NCBI RefSeq assembly: GCF_014109765.1
Contig: NZ_CP059139.1
Span: forward strand, 5,105,001 to 5,169,000
Direction: 5' to 3'
DNA: 64,000 nt
Source of the DNA: Pseudomonas berkeleyensis
GTDB lineage: Bacteria > Pseudomonadota > Gammaproteobacteria > Pseudomonadales > Pseudomonadaceae
In this document: positions 9,725 to 18,332 of the stretch, one piece after another
Numbering within the stretch: the first letter of the stretch is position 1
Layout of the letters: each line of letters begins with the position of its first letter
Translations under genes and position numbers: made by a program
The notes under the pieces: generated by a model
Told to the model about the DNA's origin: nothing
The model's database searches: none
What the model saw: only the letters and a program-made list of their open reading frames with translations

Positions 9725-10060
9725 ATGCCTGGAAAGTTCGAACTGAAGAAGGCCAAAGACGGCCAGTTCCATTTCAACCTGCTGGCAACCAATGGTCAGG
9801 TCATCCTCAGCAGCGAGATGTACAAGGCCAAGGACTCGGCGCTTAACGGCATCGCCTCGGTGAAGAAGAACTCACAACGCGAAGGCGCCTTCGAGACCAA
9901 GACCTCGAGCAACGACAAGCACTACTTCCTGCTCATGGCCACCAATGGCCAAGTAGTCGGGCAAAGCCAGATGTACGCCAGTGCCGCCAGTTGCAAGAGC
10001 GGCATCGAATCGGTGCAGAAGAATGCGCCGACAGCCGCCCTGGATGACCAGACCAGCTAG
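9725..10060 (+). CDS. yegP: YegP family (tandem DUF1508) protein
   Basis: A 111-residue cytoplasmic protein of two DUF1508 repeats. Each repeat has the core GQF.FNLLATNGQVILSS or KHYFLLMATNGQVVGQS, followed by a helix ending in GI.SVKKN or GIESVQKN (about residues 12-52 and 63-103). The start is ATG 9725 with GGGAGAAA upstream. The function is not established. Its stop overlaps the stop of the next, convergent gene at a shared CTAG. Confidence 0.9.
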   Translation: MPGKFELKKAKDGQFHFNLLATNGQVILSSEMYKAKDSALNGIASVKKNSQREGAFETKTSSNDKHYFLLMATNGQVVGQSQMYASAASCKSGIESVQKNAPTAALDDQTS

Positions 10061-10971
10061 TCGTTCTGCTTCCTGAACACGTAGAACAGGTTCGGCTCGC
10101 TAATCAGATACAGATTGCCATCGTCATCTGTGGCCACGCCCTCGGCCTGCGGCACGCTGCGCTGCAGGCCATGTTGCCCGCGCAGCAGCGACAGGGTGCT
10201 GACCGGCTTGCCCTCGGCGTTCAGTTCGATCACCAGGCGCGATTCGTCCGACAGCGCCAGCATGTGGCCCGTCGCCGCATCGAAATCCAGGCTGGAAAGA
10301 TCGCGCACGAACAAGCGGGCATCACGCTTCGGGTCGGTATTGACCTGCAGCGCCAGCGGCTTGCTCTCGTCGACATGGGGGAAACCAAGCACCTCGAAGA
10401 TCCGTACCGGATCGCGCTCCTTGGCCACCAGCAGGCGCTGCTTCCGCGCGTCGTAGGCCAGCCCCTCGAAACCCTTGTTGCCATTGAGGCCGATACCCAG
10501 GGATAGCTGCTGGAAGTCGGCGGCGTTGAGCACGCGACTGTCATCGTCGATGCGCACCTTGACCAGGCGCTGCTCGCGCTCATCGGCGATCACGTAGATG
10601 CCGGGGGAGATGTATTCGATGGCTTCGGGGTCGCCGAAGCCTTCCAGATCGATGGTGCGTTTGAGCTCACCCTGCAGGCTCAGCTCGATCACCTTGGCCG
10701 GCTTGTTGGTGACGCTGAACAGGCTGCGTCGATCCGGATCGTAAGTCAGTGCCGAGACATCACGGATGCCTTCGATCGGCTTGGCGTCGATCACCACGCG
10801 GTAGTCGCCCAGCCACAACGAGTGCTCGCGCCACTGCCCACTGTGCTGCCATTCCTCGACGACGAACCAGGCTCGTTCGAACAGGCGATACTGTTGAGCC
10901 AGAACGGCGCCGACCAGAAGCAGGAAGAACAACAGATAGAGCCAGGGGTTGAAGGTCAGCAGACGGCGCAT
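10057..10971 (-). CDS. SdiA-regulated (YjiK/CarP-like) beta-propeller protein, copy 1
   Basis: A 304-residue protein with one N-terminal membrane anchor (residues about 8-28, LYLLFFLLLVGAVLAQQY) and a periplasmic six-bladed propeller of the SdiA-regulated type. Diagnostic runs are DVSALTYDPDRRSLFSVTN, GFGDPEAIEYI, GNKGFEGLAYD, LSSLDFDAATGHMLALSDES and PQAEGVATDDDGNLYLISEP. The start at ATG 10971 (MRRLLTFN) is preferred over codons further up; the ribosome site is weak. It is a paralogue of 11492-12409 and both flank the OB-fold gene. The P. aeruginosa member CarP is calcium-induced and tied to calcium tolerance; extending that here is inference. Confidence 0.85.
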   Translation of the reverse strand: MRRLLTFNPWLYLLFFLLLVGAVLAQQYRLFERAWFVVEEWQHSGQWREHSLWLGDYRVVIDAKPIEGIRDVSALTYDPDRRSLFSVTNKPAKVIELSLQGELKRTIDLEGFGDPEAIEYISPGIYVIADEREQRLVKVRIDDDSRVLNAADFQQLSLGIGLNGNKGFEGLAYDARKQRLLVAKERDPVRIFEVLGFPHVDESKPLALQVNTDPKRDARLFVRDLSSLDFDAATGHMLALSDESRLVIELNAEGKPVSTLSLLRGQHGLQRSVPQAEGVATDDDGNLYLISEPNLFYVFRKQND

Positions 10972-10994
10972 GATGGTTTCTCTGACTACCACGT

Positions 10995-11023
10995 AAAAAA
11001 CCGCCGCACGGAGAGTGCGGCGG
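10995..11023 (-). terminator. Rho-independent terminator of the OB-fold gene
   Basis: Minus-strand stem CCGCCGCAC-TCTCC-GTGCGGCGG followed by six T. It begins 18 bp after the stop at 11042. Confidence 0.9.
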
Positions 11024-11041
11024 GCGTGCAGATCATTTCGA

Positions 11042-11389
11042 TCAGTTGATCAGCTCAACGCGATCGACATCGATCTCGCGGCTGTTGAAGTCCTTGTCGA
11101 CTTCACCGGTCAGGCGCACCTTGGCGGTTTCCGAGACTTTCTGGCCCGGCCAGTCTTCGTCGTCGATTTCGACCTGGATGGTGCCGGTGGCGTCCTTGAA
11201 CTCGTAGAGCTCATCTTGCAGGCGCTTGACGATCTGACCTTCCAGAACAACATGGGTGTCGTCAGCAGCTTCCAGTGCAGCAGCCACGGTGGTGACCTGC
11301 GGGGTGGCGCCAGGGCCGGTGTAACCGGTGGCGAAAGCAGCGGTGCTGAGCAGCGGCAGAACCATCAGAGCGAGAGCGGTACGTTTCAT
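11042..11389 (-). CDS. Periplasmic OB-fold (BOF/YgiW) protein, CarO-like
   Basis: A 115-residue secreted protein. The start is ATG 11389 (MKRTALALMVLPLLSTAAFA), which gives a clean signal peptide cut after about residue 20; the frame extends upstream but lacks family residues. The OB fold shows in VTTVAAALEAADDTHVVLEG, LYEFKDATGTIQVEID and VRLTGEVDKDFNSREIDVDR. Relatives are E. coli YgiW (stress) and P. aeruginosa CarO (PA0320), which is induced by Ca2+ through CarSR. It sits alone between two propeller genes and has its own terminator. Confidence 0.85.
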   Translation of the reverse strand: MKRTALALMVLPLLSTAAFATGYTGPGATPQVTTVAAALEAADDTHVVLEGQIVKRLQDELYEFKDATGTIQVEIDDEDWPGQKVSETAKVRLTGEVDKDFNSREIDVDRVELIN

Positions 11390-11491
11390 GGTGTGAACCT
11401 CGTTGTTCGTAAGTGACGGGGCCAGATTAGTGCCGCTAGCTGAAGCCAGACTGAATCGACGCTTAAGCGAAACTGAATCCGTCACGGGCGC

Positions 11492-12409
11492 TCAACCGGC
11501 ATCCGGTGCCGGCTTGCTGAAGACATAGAAGAGGTTGGGCTCGGCGACGATATAGATGTTGCCCTCCTCGTCCATGGTCACCCCTTCGGCCTGCTTGATG
11601 CCTTGCTCCAGACCATTGAGGCCCGCATTGAGGCTGAGGAAGCTGACCGGCTGGCCGTTGCGATCGATCTCCAGCAGCATGCGCGACTCATCGGAGAGCA
11701 CCAGGACATGGCCCGTACGCTCATCGACGCTCAACGAAGAAATGTCGCGCAAGCCGAGGTTACCGGATGCCAATGGGTGCAAGCCCCCCACATCACCGTC
11801 GCCGCCCGGGAACGGCATGCTGAACAACCCCAACGGACTGCGCTCCTTGCCGAGCAGCAGGCTATGGCTACGTGAATCCCAGCCCAGCCCTTCGAAGCCC
11901 TTGTTGCCCGACTCGGCGAAGCCCAGGTCGAATCCGGGGAAATCGGCCGCATTCAATTCAAGATCGTCGTCACCCAGAGTGAACGTGGTGAGCTGGCGGC
12001 GTCGCTCGTCGACGATGGCCATACGGCCGTTGTCCATCATCTCCACGCCTTCCGGATCGGCAAAGCCCTTGAGCTCGATGCGCCGCAGGACTTCACCCTC
12101 TCGCGACAGCTCCACCAGGAGGGGATTCTTGCCGGTGACGGTGAACAGCGTGCCGGTCTGCGGGTTGTAGGTCAGCCCCGAGGCCTCGTCCTTTTCCAGG
12201 CCAGCCAGCACCTTGGCCTGGATCACCGCACGGTAACCCGGCAACCAGACACTGGCCAGGCGTTCGACCAACGGCGTCGAGCGTTCCTGCAGCCATAACT
12301 GGGCGCGATCATCCCAGTGCTGGGTCTGCGCCAGTACACCCAGAGCGACGACTGCCAGGCCTGAAAGCCAGTAGCGGGGGCGGCGAATCTTGCGAAAGAG
12401 AGCGGACAT
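11492..12409 (-). CDS. SdiA-regulated (YjiK/CarP-like) beta-propeller protein, copy 2
   Basis: A 305-residue paralogue of the 10057-10971 protein with the same layout: a basic N-terminus, one hydrophobic anchor (about 13-30) and a propeller with EASGLTYNPQTGTLFTVTGK, GFADPEGVEMM, GNKGFEGLGWD, ISSLSVDERTGHVLVLSDES and KQAEGVTMDEEGNIYIVAEP. The two copies align along their whole length and even share the FYVF ending, so they came from a gene duplication. No calcium- or substrate-binding residue can be assigned with confidence. It stops about 100 bp upstream of the OB-fold start. Confidence 0.85.
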   Translation of the reverse strand: MSALFRKIRRPRYWLSGLAVVALGVLAQTQHWDDRAQLWLQERSTPLVERLASVWLPGYRAVIQAKVLAGLEKDEASGLTYNPQTGTLFTVTGKNPLLVELSREGEVLRRIELKGFADPEGVEMMDNGRMAIVDERRRQLTTFTLGDDDLELNAADFPGFDLGFAESGNKGFEGLGWDSRSHSLLLGKERSPLGLFSMPFPGGDGDVGGLHPLASGNLGLRDISSLSVDERTGHVLVLSDESRMLLEIDRNGQPVSFLSLNAGLNGLEQGIKQAEGVTMDEEGNIYIVAEPNLFYVFSKPAPDAG

Positions 12410-12520
12410 CGGCTATAGCTCGGCTGCATGATGGCAATCCGACATCCACTGTCGAGAGGAGTTCCGCCGTCCGGAGGGGTGGACGGCGGCCGGCTTCAGC
12501 GCTCAGGCGCTGAGCGCGTC

Positions 12521-13186
12521 TTATAGCACGCGACTGGTGAAGCGACTGTGACCGACCAGCTCCAGCACCAGCTCGTCGCCCTTGTTCAGCACACCGACGC
12601 CTACCGGCGTACCCGTGAGGATCACATCCCCCGGCTGCAGGGCAAAGTGACCGGCCATATGCTGGATCATCGGCACGATGGGGTTGAGCATGTCGCGGCT
12701 GTTGCCGTCCTGACGGGTTTCCCCGCCAATCACCAGGCGAATGCCGATATCGGCCAGATCCTCGATGGCATCGCCCGGCACGAAGGGCGCCAGCACGCAA
12801 GCACCGTCGAAGCTCTTGGCGATTTCCCAGGGGTAGCCTTTCTCCTTGAGCCTGGCCTGCACGTCGCGCAAGGTCAGGTCGAGCGCCGGAGCGAAGCCGC
12901 TGATGGCGTCACGCACTTCTTCGGCGTCCGGTTTTTTCGACAACGGCTTGCCGATCAGCACGGCGATTTCCGCCTCGTAATGCACCGAACCGCGATCCTC
13001 GGGGATGGCGAAGCCGCCGTCGAGCGGCACCACGCAGGAACCTGGTTTGATGAACAGCAACGGTTCGGTGGGCACCGGATTATTCAGTTCCTTGGCGTGC
13101 TCGGCGTAGTTGCGACCGATGCAGACCACCTTGCCGATGGGGAAATGGACGGTGGTACCGTCGACGTACTGGTGCTGATAGCTCAT
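12521..13186 (-). CDS. Fumarylacetoacetate hydrolase family protein (acylpyruvase/oxaloacetate decarboxylase type)
   Basis: A 221-residue FAH-fold enzyme similar to E. coli YcgM and human FAHD1. Start ATG 13186 (MSYQHQYVDGTTVHFPIGKV) has AGGAG at the right distance; the 11 codons above it are unlikely. The metal site is visible as VHYEAEIAVLIG (Glu-x-Glu) with the later Asp in FAPALDLTLRDVQ, and GDVILTGTPVGVG is the family signature. Members hydrolyse acylpyruvates or decarboxylate oxaloacetate; which applies here is not decidable. It lies next to the D-2-hydroxyglutarate dehydrogenase gene, as in P. aeruginosa, and is probably a housekeeping clean-up enzyme. Confidence 0.88.
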   Translation of the reverse strand: MSYQHQYVDGTTVHFPIGKVVCIGRNYAEHAKELNNPVPTEPLLFIKPGSCVVPLDGGFAIPEDRGSVHYEAEIAVLIGKPLSKKPDAEEVRDAISGFAPALDLTLRDVQARLKEKGYPWEIAKSFDGACVLAPFVPGDAIEDLADIGIRLVIGGETRQDGNSRDMLNPIVPMIQHMAGHFALQPGDVILTGTPVGVGVLNKGDELVLELVGHSRFTSRVL

Positions 13187-13278
13187 CACCGACTCCTGTG
13201 TTGTTCGTATTGTGGACATCTGGGCTTGTGGCCTGACGCCCTACCTTAAACGAGGCGGCGCCATCGTGCACCGCATAC

Positions 13279-13309
13279 AAAAACGCCCATCGGTCGGATG
13301 GGCGTTTTT
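13279..13309 (-). terminator. Rho-independent terminator of the D2HGDH gene
   Basis: Stem AAAACGCCCATC / GATGGGCGTTTT with a five-base loop, flanked by A and T runs on both sides. It begins 2 bp beyond the stop at 13312 and could also act in the other direction. Confidence 0.9.
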
Positions 13310-13311
13310 CG

Positions 13312-14703
13312 TCAGGCGAAGATCTTGCCGGGGTTCATGATCCCATTGGGGTCGAACACCGCCTTGATCGCCTTCATGTAAGCGATTTCCGCCGCCGAAC
13401 GGCTGTACTGCAGGTAGTCGCGCTTGGTCATGCCGACACCATGTTCGGCGCTGATCGAACCGTTGTACTTCTCGACGATCTCGAACACCCACTTGTTGAC
13501 CACCGCGCACTTGGCGAAGAAGTCTTCCTTGGCCAGCGCTTCGGGCTTGAGGATGTTCAGGTGCAGGTTGCCGTCACCGATATGGCCGTACCAGAGCACG
13601 TCGAAGTCCGGGTAGTTAGCCGAAACGATGTCGTCGATGTCCTTGAGGAAGGCCGGCACCTGGCCGACAGTGACCGAGATGTCGTTCTTGTAAGGCGTCC
13701 AGTGGCTGATGGTCTCGGAGATGTACTCGCGCAGCTTCCACAGGTTTTCCAGTTGCTGCTGACTCTGGCTCATCACGCCATCGAGCACCCAGCCCTGCTC
13801 GACGCAGTGCTCGAAGGTGGCCAGCGCTTCGTTGGCCACATCCTCGTTCAGCGCCTCGAATTCCAGCAGGGCGTAGAACGGCGTACGGCTTTCGAAGGGC
13901 GCCGGCACGTCGCCACGACCGAGGATTTTCTCCAGGCAGCGGTCGGAGAAGAACTCGAAGGCGGTCAGGTCGAGCTTGCCCTGGAAGGCGTGCAGCACCG
14001 GCATGATCGAATCGAAATCCGGCGTGCCGAGCACCATCGCAGTGAGGTTCTTCGGTGCACGCTCCAGGCGCATGGTGGCTTCGACGACGAAGCCCAGCGT
14101 GCCCTCGGCGCCGATGAACAGCTGACGCAGGTCGTAGCCGGTGGCGTTCTTGATCAGGTCACGGTTCAGTTCCAGCAGCTCGCCGGTGCCGGTGACCACT
14201 TTCAGACCGGCGACCCAGTTACGGGTCATACCGTAGCGAATCACCTTGATTCCACCGGCATTGGTGCCGATATTGCCGCCAATCTGGCTGGAACCGGACG
14301 AAGCGAAATCCACCGGGTAATAAAGGCCCTTCTCTTCGGCGAACAGTTGCAGCTGCTTGGTGACCACCCCTGGCTGGCAGACAACGGTACGGTCGTATTC
14401 GTTGAATTCGACGATGCGGTTCATATAGTCGAACGACACCACCACCTCGCCATTGGCTGCCACCGCTGCGGCAGACAGACCAGTGCGGCCGCCCGACGGT
14501 ACCAGCGCGATCTTGTGCTGATTGGCCCAACGCACGATGGCCTGCACCTGCTCGGTGGTCTTGGGGAAGACGATGGCGGATGGCGCGGGGGCGTACTGCT
14601 TGGTCCAATCCTTGCCGTAGGTTTCCAGGGAGTCGGCATCGGTCAGCACCTTGCCGGGCTCAACCAGGGTCTTCAGCTCTTCGATCTGGGCGGGGGTGGT
14701 CAT
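13312..14703 (-). CDS. D-2-hydroxyglutarate dehydrogenase (FAD-linked oxidase)
   Basis: A 463-residue flavoprotein of the VAO family. The FAD domain shows PSGGRTGLSAAAVAANGEVV and GGNIGTNAGGIKVIRYGMTR (about residues 60-165); the C-terminal FAD-oxidase_C domain ends in AEHGVGMTKRDYLQYSRS. In P. stutzeri and P. aeruginosa (PA0317) this enzyme reoxidises D-2-hydroxyglutarate made by SerA and so pulls serine synthesis forward. Its head-to-head position with serA supports the same role here. Older annotations call it glycolate oxidase or lactate dehydrogenase. It starts at ATG 14703, 181 bp from the serA start. Confidence 0.9.
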   Translation of the reverse strand: MTTPAQIEELKTLVEPGKVLTDADSLETYGKDWTKQYAPAPSAIVFPKTTEQVQAIVRWANQHKIALVPSGGRTGLSAAAVAANGEVVVSFDYMNRIVEFNEYDRTVVCQPGVVTKQLQLFAEEKGLYYPVDFASSGSSQIGGNIGTNAGGIKVIRYGMTRNWVAGLKVVTGTGELLELNRDLIKNATGYDLRQLFIGAEGTLGFVVEATMRLERAPKNLTAMVLGTPDFDSIMPVLHAFQGKLDLTAFEFFSDRCLEKILGRGDVPAPFESRTPFYALLEFEALNEDVANEALATFEHCVEQGWVLDGVMSQSQQQLENLWKLREYISETISHWTPYKNDISVTVGQVPAFLKDIDDIVSANYPDFDVLWYGHIGDGNLHLNILKPEALAKEDFFAKCAVVNKWVFEIVEKYNGSISAEHGVGMTKRDYLQYSRSAAEIAYMKAIKAVFDPNGIMNPGKIFA

Positions 14704-14884
14704 CTACGGAACTCTCAAAGGATTCATGGTCGCCCTGAGAACCATTCAGGTCGCAACCGAGCATTGAAAAAGGCGAACATGCTAGCATACGCACCCCGTG
14801 AATCGAGCCATGCAGCGATCTGCGGGCGCCGGCTGAGCTTCTCAGCCCTTCCCTGACATTCTTCTGTGGGACACAGGTACTCCG

Positions 14885-16114
14885 ATGAGCAAGACCTCTC
14901 TGGAAAAGAGCAAGATCAAGTTCCTTCTTCTCGAAGGCGTGCACCAGAACGCCGTAGACACGCTGAAGGCCGCCGGTTACACCAACATCGAGTACCTCAA
15001 GACCGCTCTGTCCGGCGATGAGCTGAAAGAGAAGATCGCCGACGCTCACTTCATCGGCATTCGCTCGCGCACCCAACTGACTGCAGACGTCTTCGATTGC
15101 GCGAAGAAGCTGGTCGCCGTCGGCTGCTTCTGCATCGGCACCAACCAGGTCGACCTGGATGCCGCTCGCGAGCGCGGTATCGCCGTGTTCAACGCACCCT
15201 ACTCCAACACCCGCTCGGTGGCCGAGCTGGTGCTGGCCGAAGCTATCCTGCTGCTGCGCGGCATCCCGGAGAAGAATGCCTCCTGCCATCGCGGTGGCTG
15301 GATCAAGTCGGCGGCCAACTCCTTCGAGATTCGCGGCAAGAAGCTGGGCATCGTCGGCTACGGCTCCATAGGTACCCAACTGTCGGTACTGGCTGAAGCG
15401 CTGGGCATGCAGGTGTTCTTCTACGACACCGTAACCAAACTGCCGCTGGGCAACGCCACGCAGATCGGCAACCTGCATGAGCTGCTGGGCCTGGCCGATA
15501 TTGTTTCCCTGCACGTGCCGGAGCTGCCGTCCACCCAGTGGATGATCGGCGAGAAGGAAATCCGCGCCATGAAGAAAGGCGCCATCCTGATCAACGCAGC
15601 CCGTGGCACCGTGGTCGAGCTGGATCACCTGGCCAACGCGATCAAGGACGAACACCTGATCGGCGCCGCCATCGACGTGTTCCCGGTCGAGCCCAAGTCC
15701 AACGACGACATCTTCGAAAGCCCGCTGCGCGGCCTGGATCGCGTGATCCTGACCCCGCACATCGGTGGCTCCACCGCCGAAGCCCAGGCCAACATCGGCC
15801 TGGAAGTGGCCGAGAAGCTGGTCAAGTACAGCGACAACGGCACCTCGGTATCCTCGGTCAACTTCCCCGAAGTGGCCCTGCCGGCGCACTCGGGCAAACA
15901 CCGCCTGCTGCACATCCACGAGAACATCCCGGGTGTGATGAGCGAGATCAACAAGGTGTTCGCCGACAACGGCATCAACATCTCCGGTCAGTTCCTGCAG
16001 ACCAACGACAAGGTCGGCTACGTGGTGATCGACGTCGACGCCGAGTACTCGGATCTGGCGCTGGAGAAGCTGCAGCACGTCAATGGCACCATCCGCAGCC
16101 GCGTCCTGTTCTAA
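14885..16114 (+). CDS. serA: SerA, D-3-phosphoglycerate dehydrogenase
   Basis: Oxidises 3-phosphoglycerate at the head of serine synthesis; it can also reduce 2-oxoglutarate to D-2-hydroxyglutarate. The 409-residue protein has the NAD loop GIVGYGSIGTQLSVLAEALG near 157-176, the catalytic Arg in NAARGTVVELDHL, the Glu in FPVEPKSNDD, the His in LTPHIGGSTAEAQ and a C-terminal ACT domain (HIHENIPGVMSEINKVFADN) that binds serine in homologues. ATG 14885 follows GGGACACAGGTACTCCG. It is divergent from D2HGDH. Confidence 0.97.
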   Translation: MSKTSLEKSKIKFLLLEGVHQNAVDTLKAAGYTNIEYLKTALSGDELKEKIADAHFIGIRSRTQLTADVFDCAKKLVAVGCFCIGTNQVDLDAARERGIAVFNAPYSNTRSVAELVLAEAILLLRGIPEKNASCHRGGWIKSAANSFEIRGKKLGIVGYGSIGTQLSVLAEALGMQVFFYDTVTKLPLGNATQIGNLHELLGLADIVSLHVPELPSTQWMIGEKEIRAMKKGAILINAARGTVVELDHLANAIKDEHLIGAAIDVFPVEPKSNDDIFESPLRGLDRVILTPHIGGSTAEAQANIGLEVAEKLVKYSDNGTSVSSVNFPEVALPAHSGKHRLLHIHENIPGVMSEINKVFADNGINISGQFLQTNDKVGYVVIDVDAEYSDLALEKLQHVNGTIRSRVLF

Positions 16115-16243
16115 GCCTTAGCTGCTGCGCGTCGGCGATACGGCGTTGGGAACGACCTCGGAGATGCTCATTTACTGACGTAAACTCCGCCCTCCTCGGT
16201 CGCTCCCGCCTTGTCTCGCTCTAGCTCGCGAGCTCCGGATGTC
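16115..16243. repeat. Dispersed repeat family B, copy 1
   Basis: About 129 bp sharing blocks with 24554-24695 (same orientation) and 37801-37999 (opposite): GCTGCTGCGCGTCGGC, then ATGCTCATTTACT...GTAAACTCCGC with a TTTAC/GTAAA mini-palindrome, then CTCTAGCTCGCGAG. It fills the gap after serA. I see no reading frame that is kept between copies. Confidence 0.8.
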
Positions 16244-16249
16244 TGTAGA

Positions 16250-16285
16250 AATGAAAAAGGGAGACCTTGGTCTCCCTTTTTCATT
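16250..16285. terminator. Bidirectional terminator between serA and the DUF523 gene
   Basis: Near-perfect hairpin GAAAAAGGGAGACC / GGTCTCCCTTTTTC with a two-base centre, A-rich on one side and T-rich on the other, between convergent genes. Confidence 0.9.
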
Positions 16286-16312
16286 GTGTAGGGTGTGCCG
16301 CCATGCCCCATC

Positions 16313-16804
16313 TCAATCCCGTTCCAGCAGCGCCAGCTCGGCTGCCGCCTCCTCCAGTTGCATCTCGTTGAACACCTTCACTCCGGCTCGTTTCAGCAAG
16401 GCAGCGGTGACACCCTCGCCCGGCACCCGCACACCGCTGAAACTGCCGTCGTAGTTCTCCAGATTGCCACACGACGGGCTGCGCGCCTTGAGCAGGGCGA
16501 TCTGGATACCGTGCTCACGCACCAGCGCAGCCGCCTGCTCGGCACCGTCGACGAAGGCTGCCGTGACATCTTCACCCTCGATCGTCAGCACTGGCAGCCG
16601 ACCATCCAACACCGCACCACCCTGGCCACCGCGGATCTCCGCAGGCGGACGCGGAGTTGGCAAACCACCCGCCACTTCCGGGCACAGCGCGACGACGCGA
16701 CCCTCGTTCAGCCACTGCTGGAGCTGATCGAAAGGCCCATGAGCACCACCGTCATAGCGCACCCGATGACCAAGCAGGCAACGGCTGACCAATATCTTCT
16801 GCAT
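16313..16804 (-). CDS. DUF523 family protein
   Basis: A 163-residue protein of the DUF523 (YbbK/PA-type) family. Start ATG 16804 (MQKILVSRCLLGHRVRYDGG) has AGGGAGAG upstream; longer starts exist but fall before the conserved SxCLLGxxVRYDG opening. Other family marks are ALCPEVAGGLPTPRPPAEI and IALLKARSPSCGN, giving a Cys-rich putative metal or thiol site (Cys9, plus Cys in CPE and SCG). The function is not known. It stands alone, convergent with serA. Confidence 0.85.
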   Translation of the reverse strand: MQKILVSRCLLGHRVRYDGGAHGPFDQLQQWLNEGRVVALCPEVAGGLPTPRPPAEIRGGQGGAVLDGRLPVLTIEGEDVTAAFVDGAEQAAALVREHGIQIALLKARSPSCGNLENYDGSFSGVRVPGEGVTAALLKRAGVKVFNEMQLEEAAAELALLERD

Positions 16805-17005
16805 AGAGTCTCTCCCTTGCATCGGCGCCAGGGTAACCGCCGGTAACACCGCCGTCAGCCCTTGGCCAGGCATCCAGCAAAACGACCGTACACCAGGTGT
16901 TCAGGGCCCTTGCGGCCTATCCTTCGGCGGGAAGCGGCCCTGCCCCATGGCGCGCAGCGCAAGGCACCACCAGACTTGCGCGGCCAACCAGGGAGATCAA
17001 CGTCC

Positions 17006-17542
17006 ATGCCCCAACCACTTCGCACCCTTGCCATCGCATTGCTGGGCAGCACCGCGCTGCTCGCCTCGTCCGCCCAGGCTGCCATGCAGGCACTGGAAGA
17101 CGAAAGCCTCAGCCAGATCAGCGGCCAGGCCGGCATCACCATACGCCTCGATCTGATGGCGCGTATCGACGAGATCCGCTGGCAGGACGACGGCGGCAGT
17201 CTGTCGCTGCGCAACGTGAAGATCGACAACGGCTGCCTGCAACCCACCGATTGCGACGGCTATGCCCTGGGGCCAGCGCAACTGGGCGCCAGCGTACCGA
17301 TTCTCGGCCTCGAAGTGCCGACCCTGGAGGTGGACGTGGTCAAGGGCAGCAATGGTCAGAGCCAGCTACAACTGAAACTGCCCAACCTGACCGCGATCAA
17401 CCAGCAGCTCGGCCCACTGGGCAAGCTGGTGATCCGCGCCCGACTGGCGAGCGATCTGTATATCGGCGATACCAGCATCGGCAACGTCGCCTTGCGTGAT
17501 ATCCGCGACATCAATGGCACCATCAAGGTCTGGGGCCACTGA
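17006..17542 (+). CDS. Exported protein with an LSxxxGQAGI motif (DUF6160/FilA-like)
   Basis: A 178-residue exported protein. Start ATG 17006 (MPQPLRTLAIALLGSTALLA) gives a signal peptide cut near SAQA-AM (residue about 24); GGGAGATCAA precedes it. Straight after the cut comes ALEDESLSQISGQAGITI, a motif that opens many Pseudomonas and Acinetobacter surface proteins of unknown role (DUF6160 or FilA/FilF-like, by memory). The rest is beta-rich, with SLSLRNVKIDNGCLQPTDCDG (two Cys that may pair) and repeated aliphatic strands. It stands alone between divergent neighbours, so context does not help. Confidence 0.7.
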   Translation: MPQPLRTLAIALLGSTALLASSAQAAMQALEDESLSQISGQAGITIRLDLMARIDEIRWQDDGGSLSLRNVKIDNGCLQPTDCDGYALGPAQLGASVPILGLEVPTLEVDVVKGSNGQSQLQLKLPNLTAINQQLGPLGKLVIRARLASDLYIGDTSIGNVALRDIRDINGTIKVWGH

Positions 17543-17596
17543 CACGTTGCGCACTACCACGCTGGGCGGGCGCAGCATGCCAGAGCCCGACTGGGC

Positions 17597-18220
17597 TCAG
17601 AGCACCCCAGCACCTCGCCGCCTGAACCAGCCGGTCAACGACAGCCGCTCGCGCGTGGCCGGCAACACTTCGTGAGGCACCTCGTCGGACATGAAAAGCG
17701 CCAGGGTGCCGGCCTGCGGTAGCACGTCATGCTCACGCCCATCAGACAGATACAGGCGCAACGCCCCACCCTGCTCGACCTGCCAGTCCTCATTCAGATA
17801 GAACACCGCCGAGACCGTGCGCCGATCATCATCGCGAAAACGGTCGAGATGGCGCTGATAGAAGGCCCCTGGCGCATAGCAGGCGAAATGGCATTCATAG
17901 TCCTCGAGCCCCAGGTAGAACGCCTGGTTGAGCGCCTGGCGCAAGCCATCCATCAATTGCAGATACTGGTCACAGGCGTCGCTCTGCCCAGGCTCGAGCC
18001 ATTGAATACGATCACCACGAATCCCTTCCTGCACTTGCTGCGCGCCGCCACGACCGACACTGGCAGCACTCAGCTGGCCGCTCTGCGCACGCTTACGGCA
18101 CTCGACGGCCAATTCGCGGGTCAGAACTTCTGGAGCGAAAAACGCCCGCTGCGACCAACCCTGGCTGGCGAGGTCGTCGATAAGGCTGGAAAAGCGGTCT
18201 TGCTGGTCGGATTCATTCAT
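17597..18220 (-). CDS. 2OG-Fe(II) oxygenase (prolyl-4-hydroxylase fold)
   Basis: A 207-residue dioxygenase. The iron ligands are the HxD pair in YQRHLDRFRDDDRR (about His119 and Asp121) and the distal His in SDEVPHEVLPATRERLSLTG, where the following Arg binds 2-oxoglutarate. The jelly-roll strands between (SAVFYLNEDWQVEQGGALRL) fit the P4H-alpha type. Such bacterial enzymes hydroxylate proteins such as EF-Tu or small molecules; the target here is open. The start is ATG 18220. The gene lies in the position of PA0310 in P. aeruginosa. Confidence 0.85.
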   Translation of the reverse strand: MNESDQQDRFSSLIDDLASQGWSQRAFFAPEVLTRELAVECRKRAQSGQLSAASVGRGGAQQVQEGIRGDRIQWLEPGQSDACDQYLQLMDGLRQALNQAFYLGLEDYECHFACYAPGAFYQRHLDRFRDDDRRTVSAVFYLNEDWQVEQGGALRLYLSDGREHDVLPQAGTLALFMSDEVPHEVLPATRERLSLTGWFRRRGAGVL

Positions 18221-18332
18221 GGCGGCGATTGTATCAGCGGCGCCTCACGACTCGACAAGCCTCGGCCAGCCGCCGAAAATAGCCGGCCGCAGCACCCTGC
18301 GGCCGGCCAGGATAGTTGCCAAGGAGTTTTAG

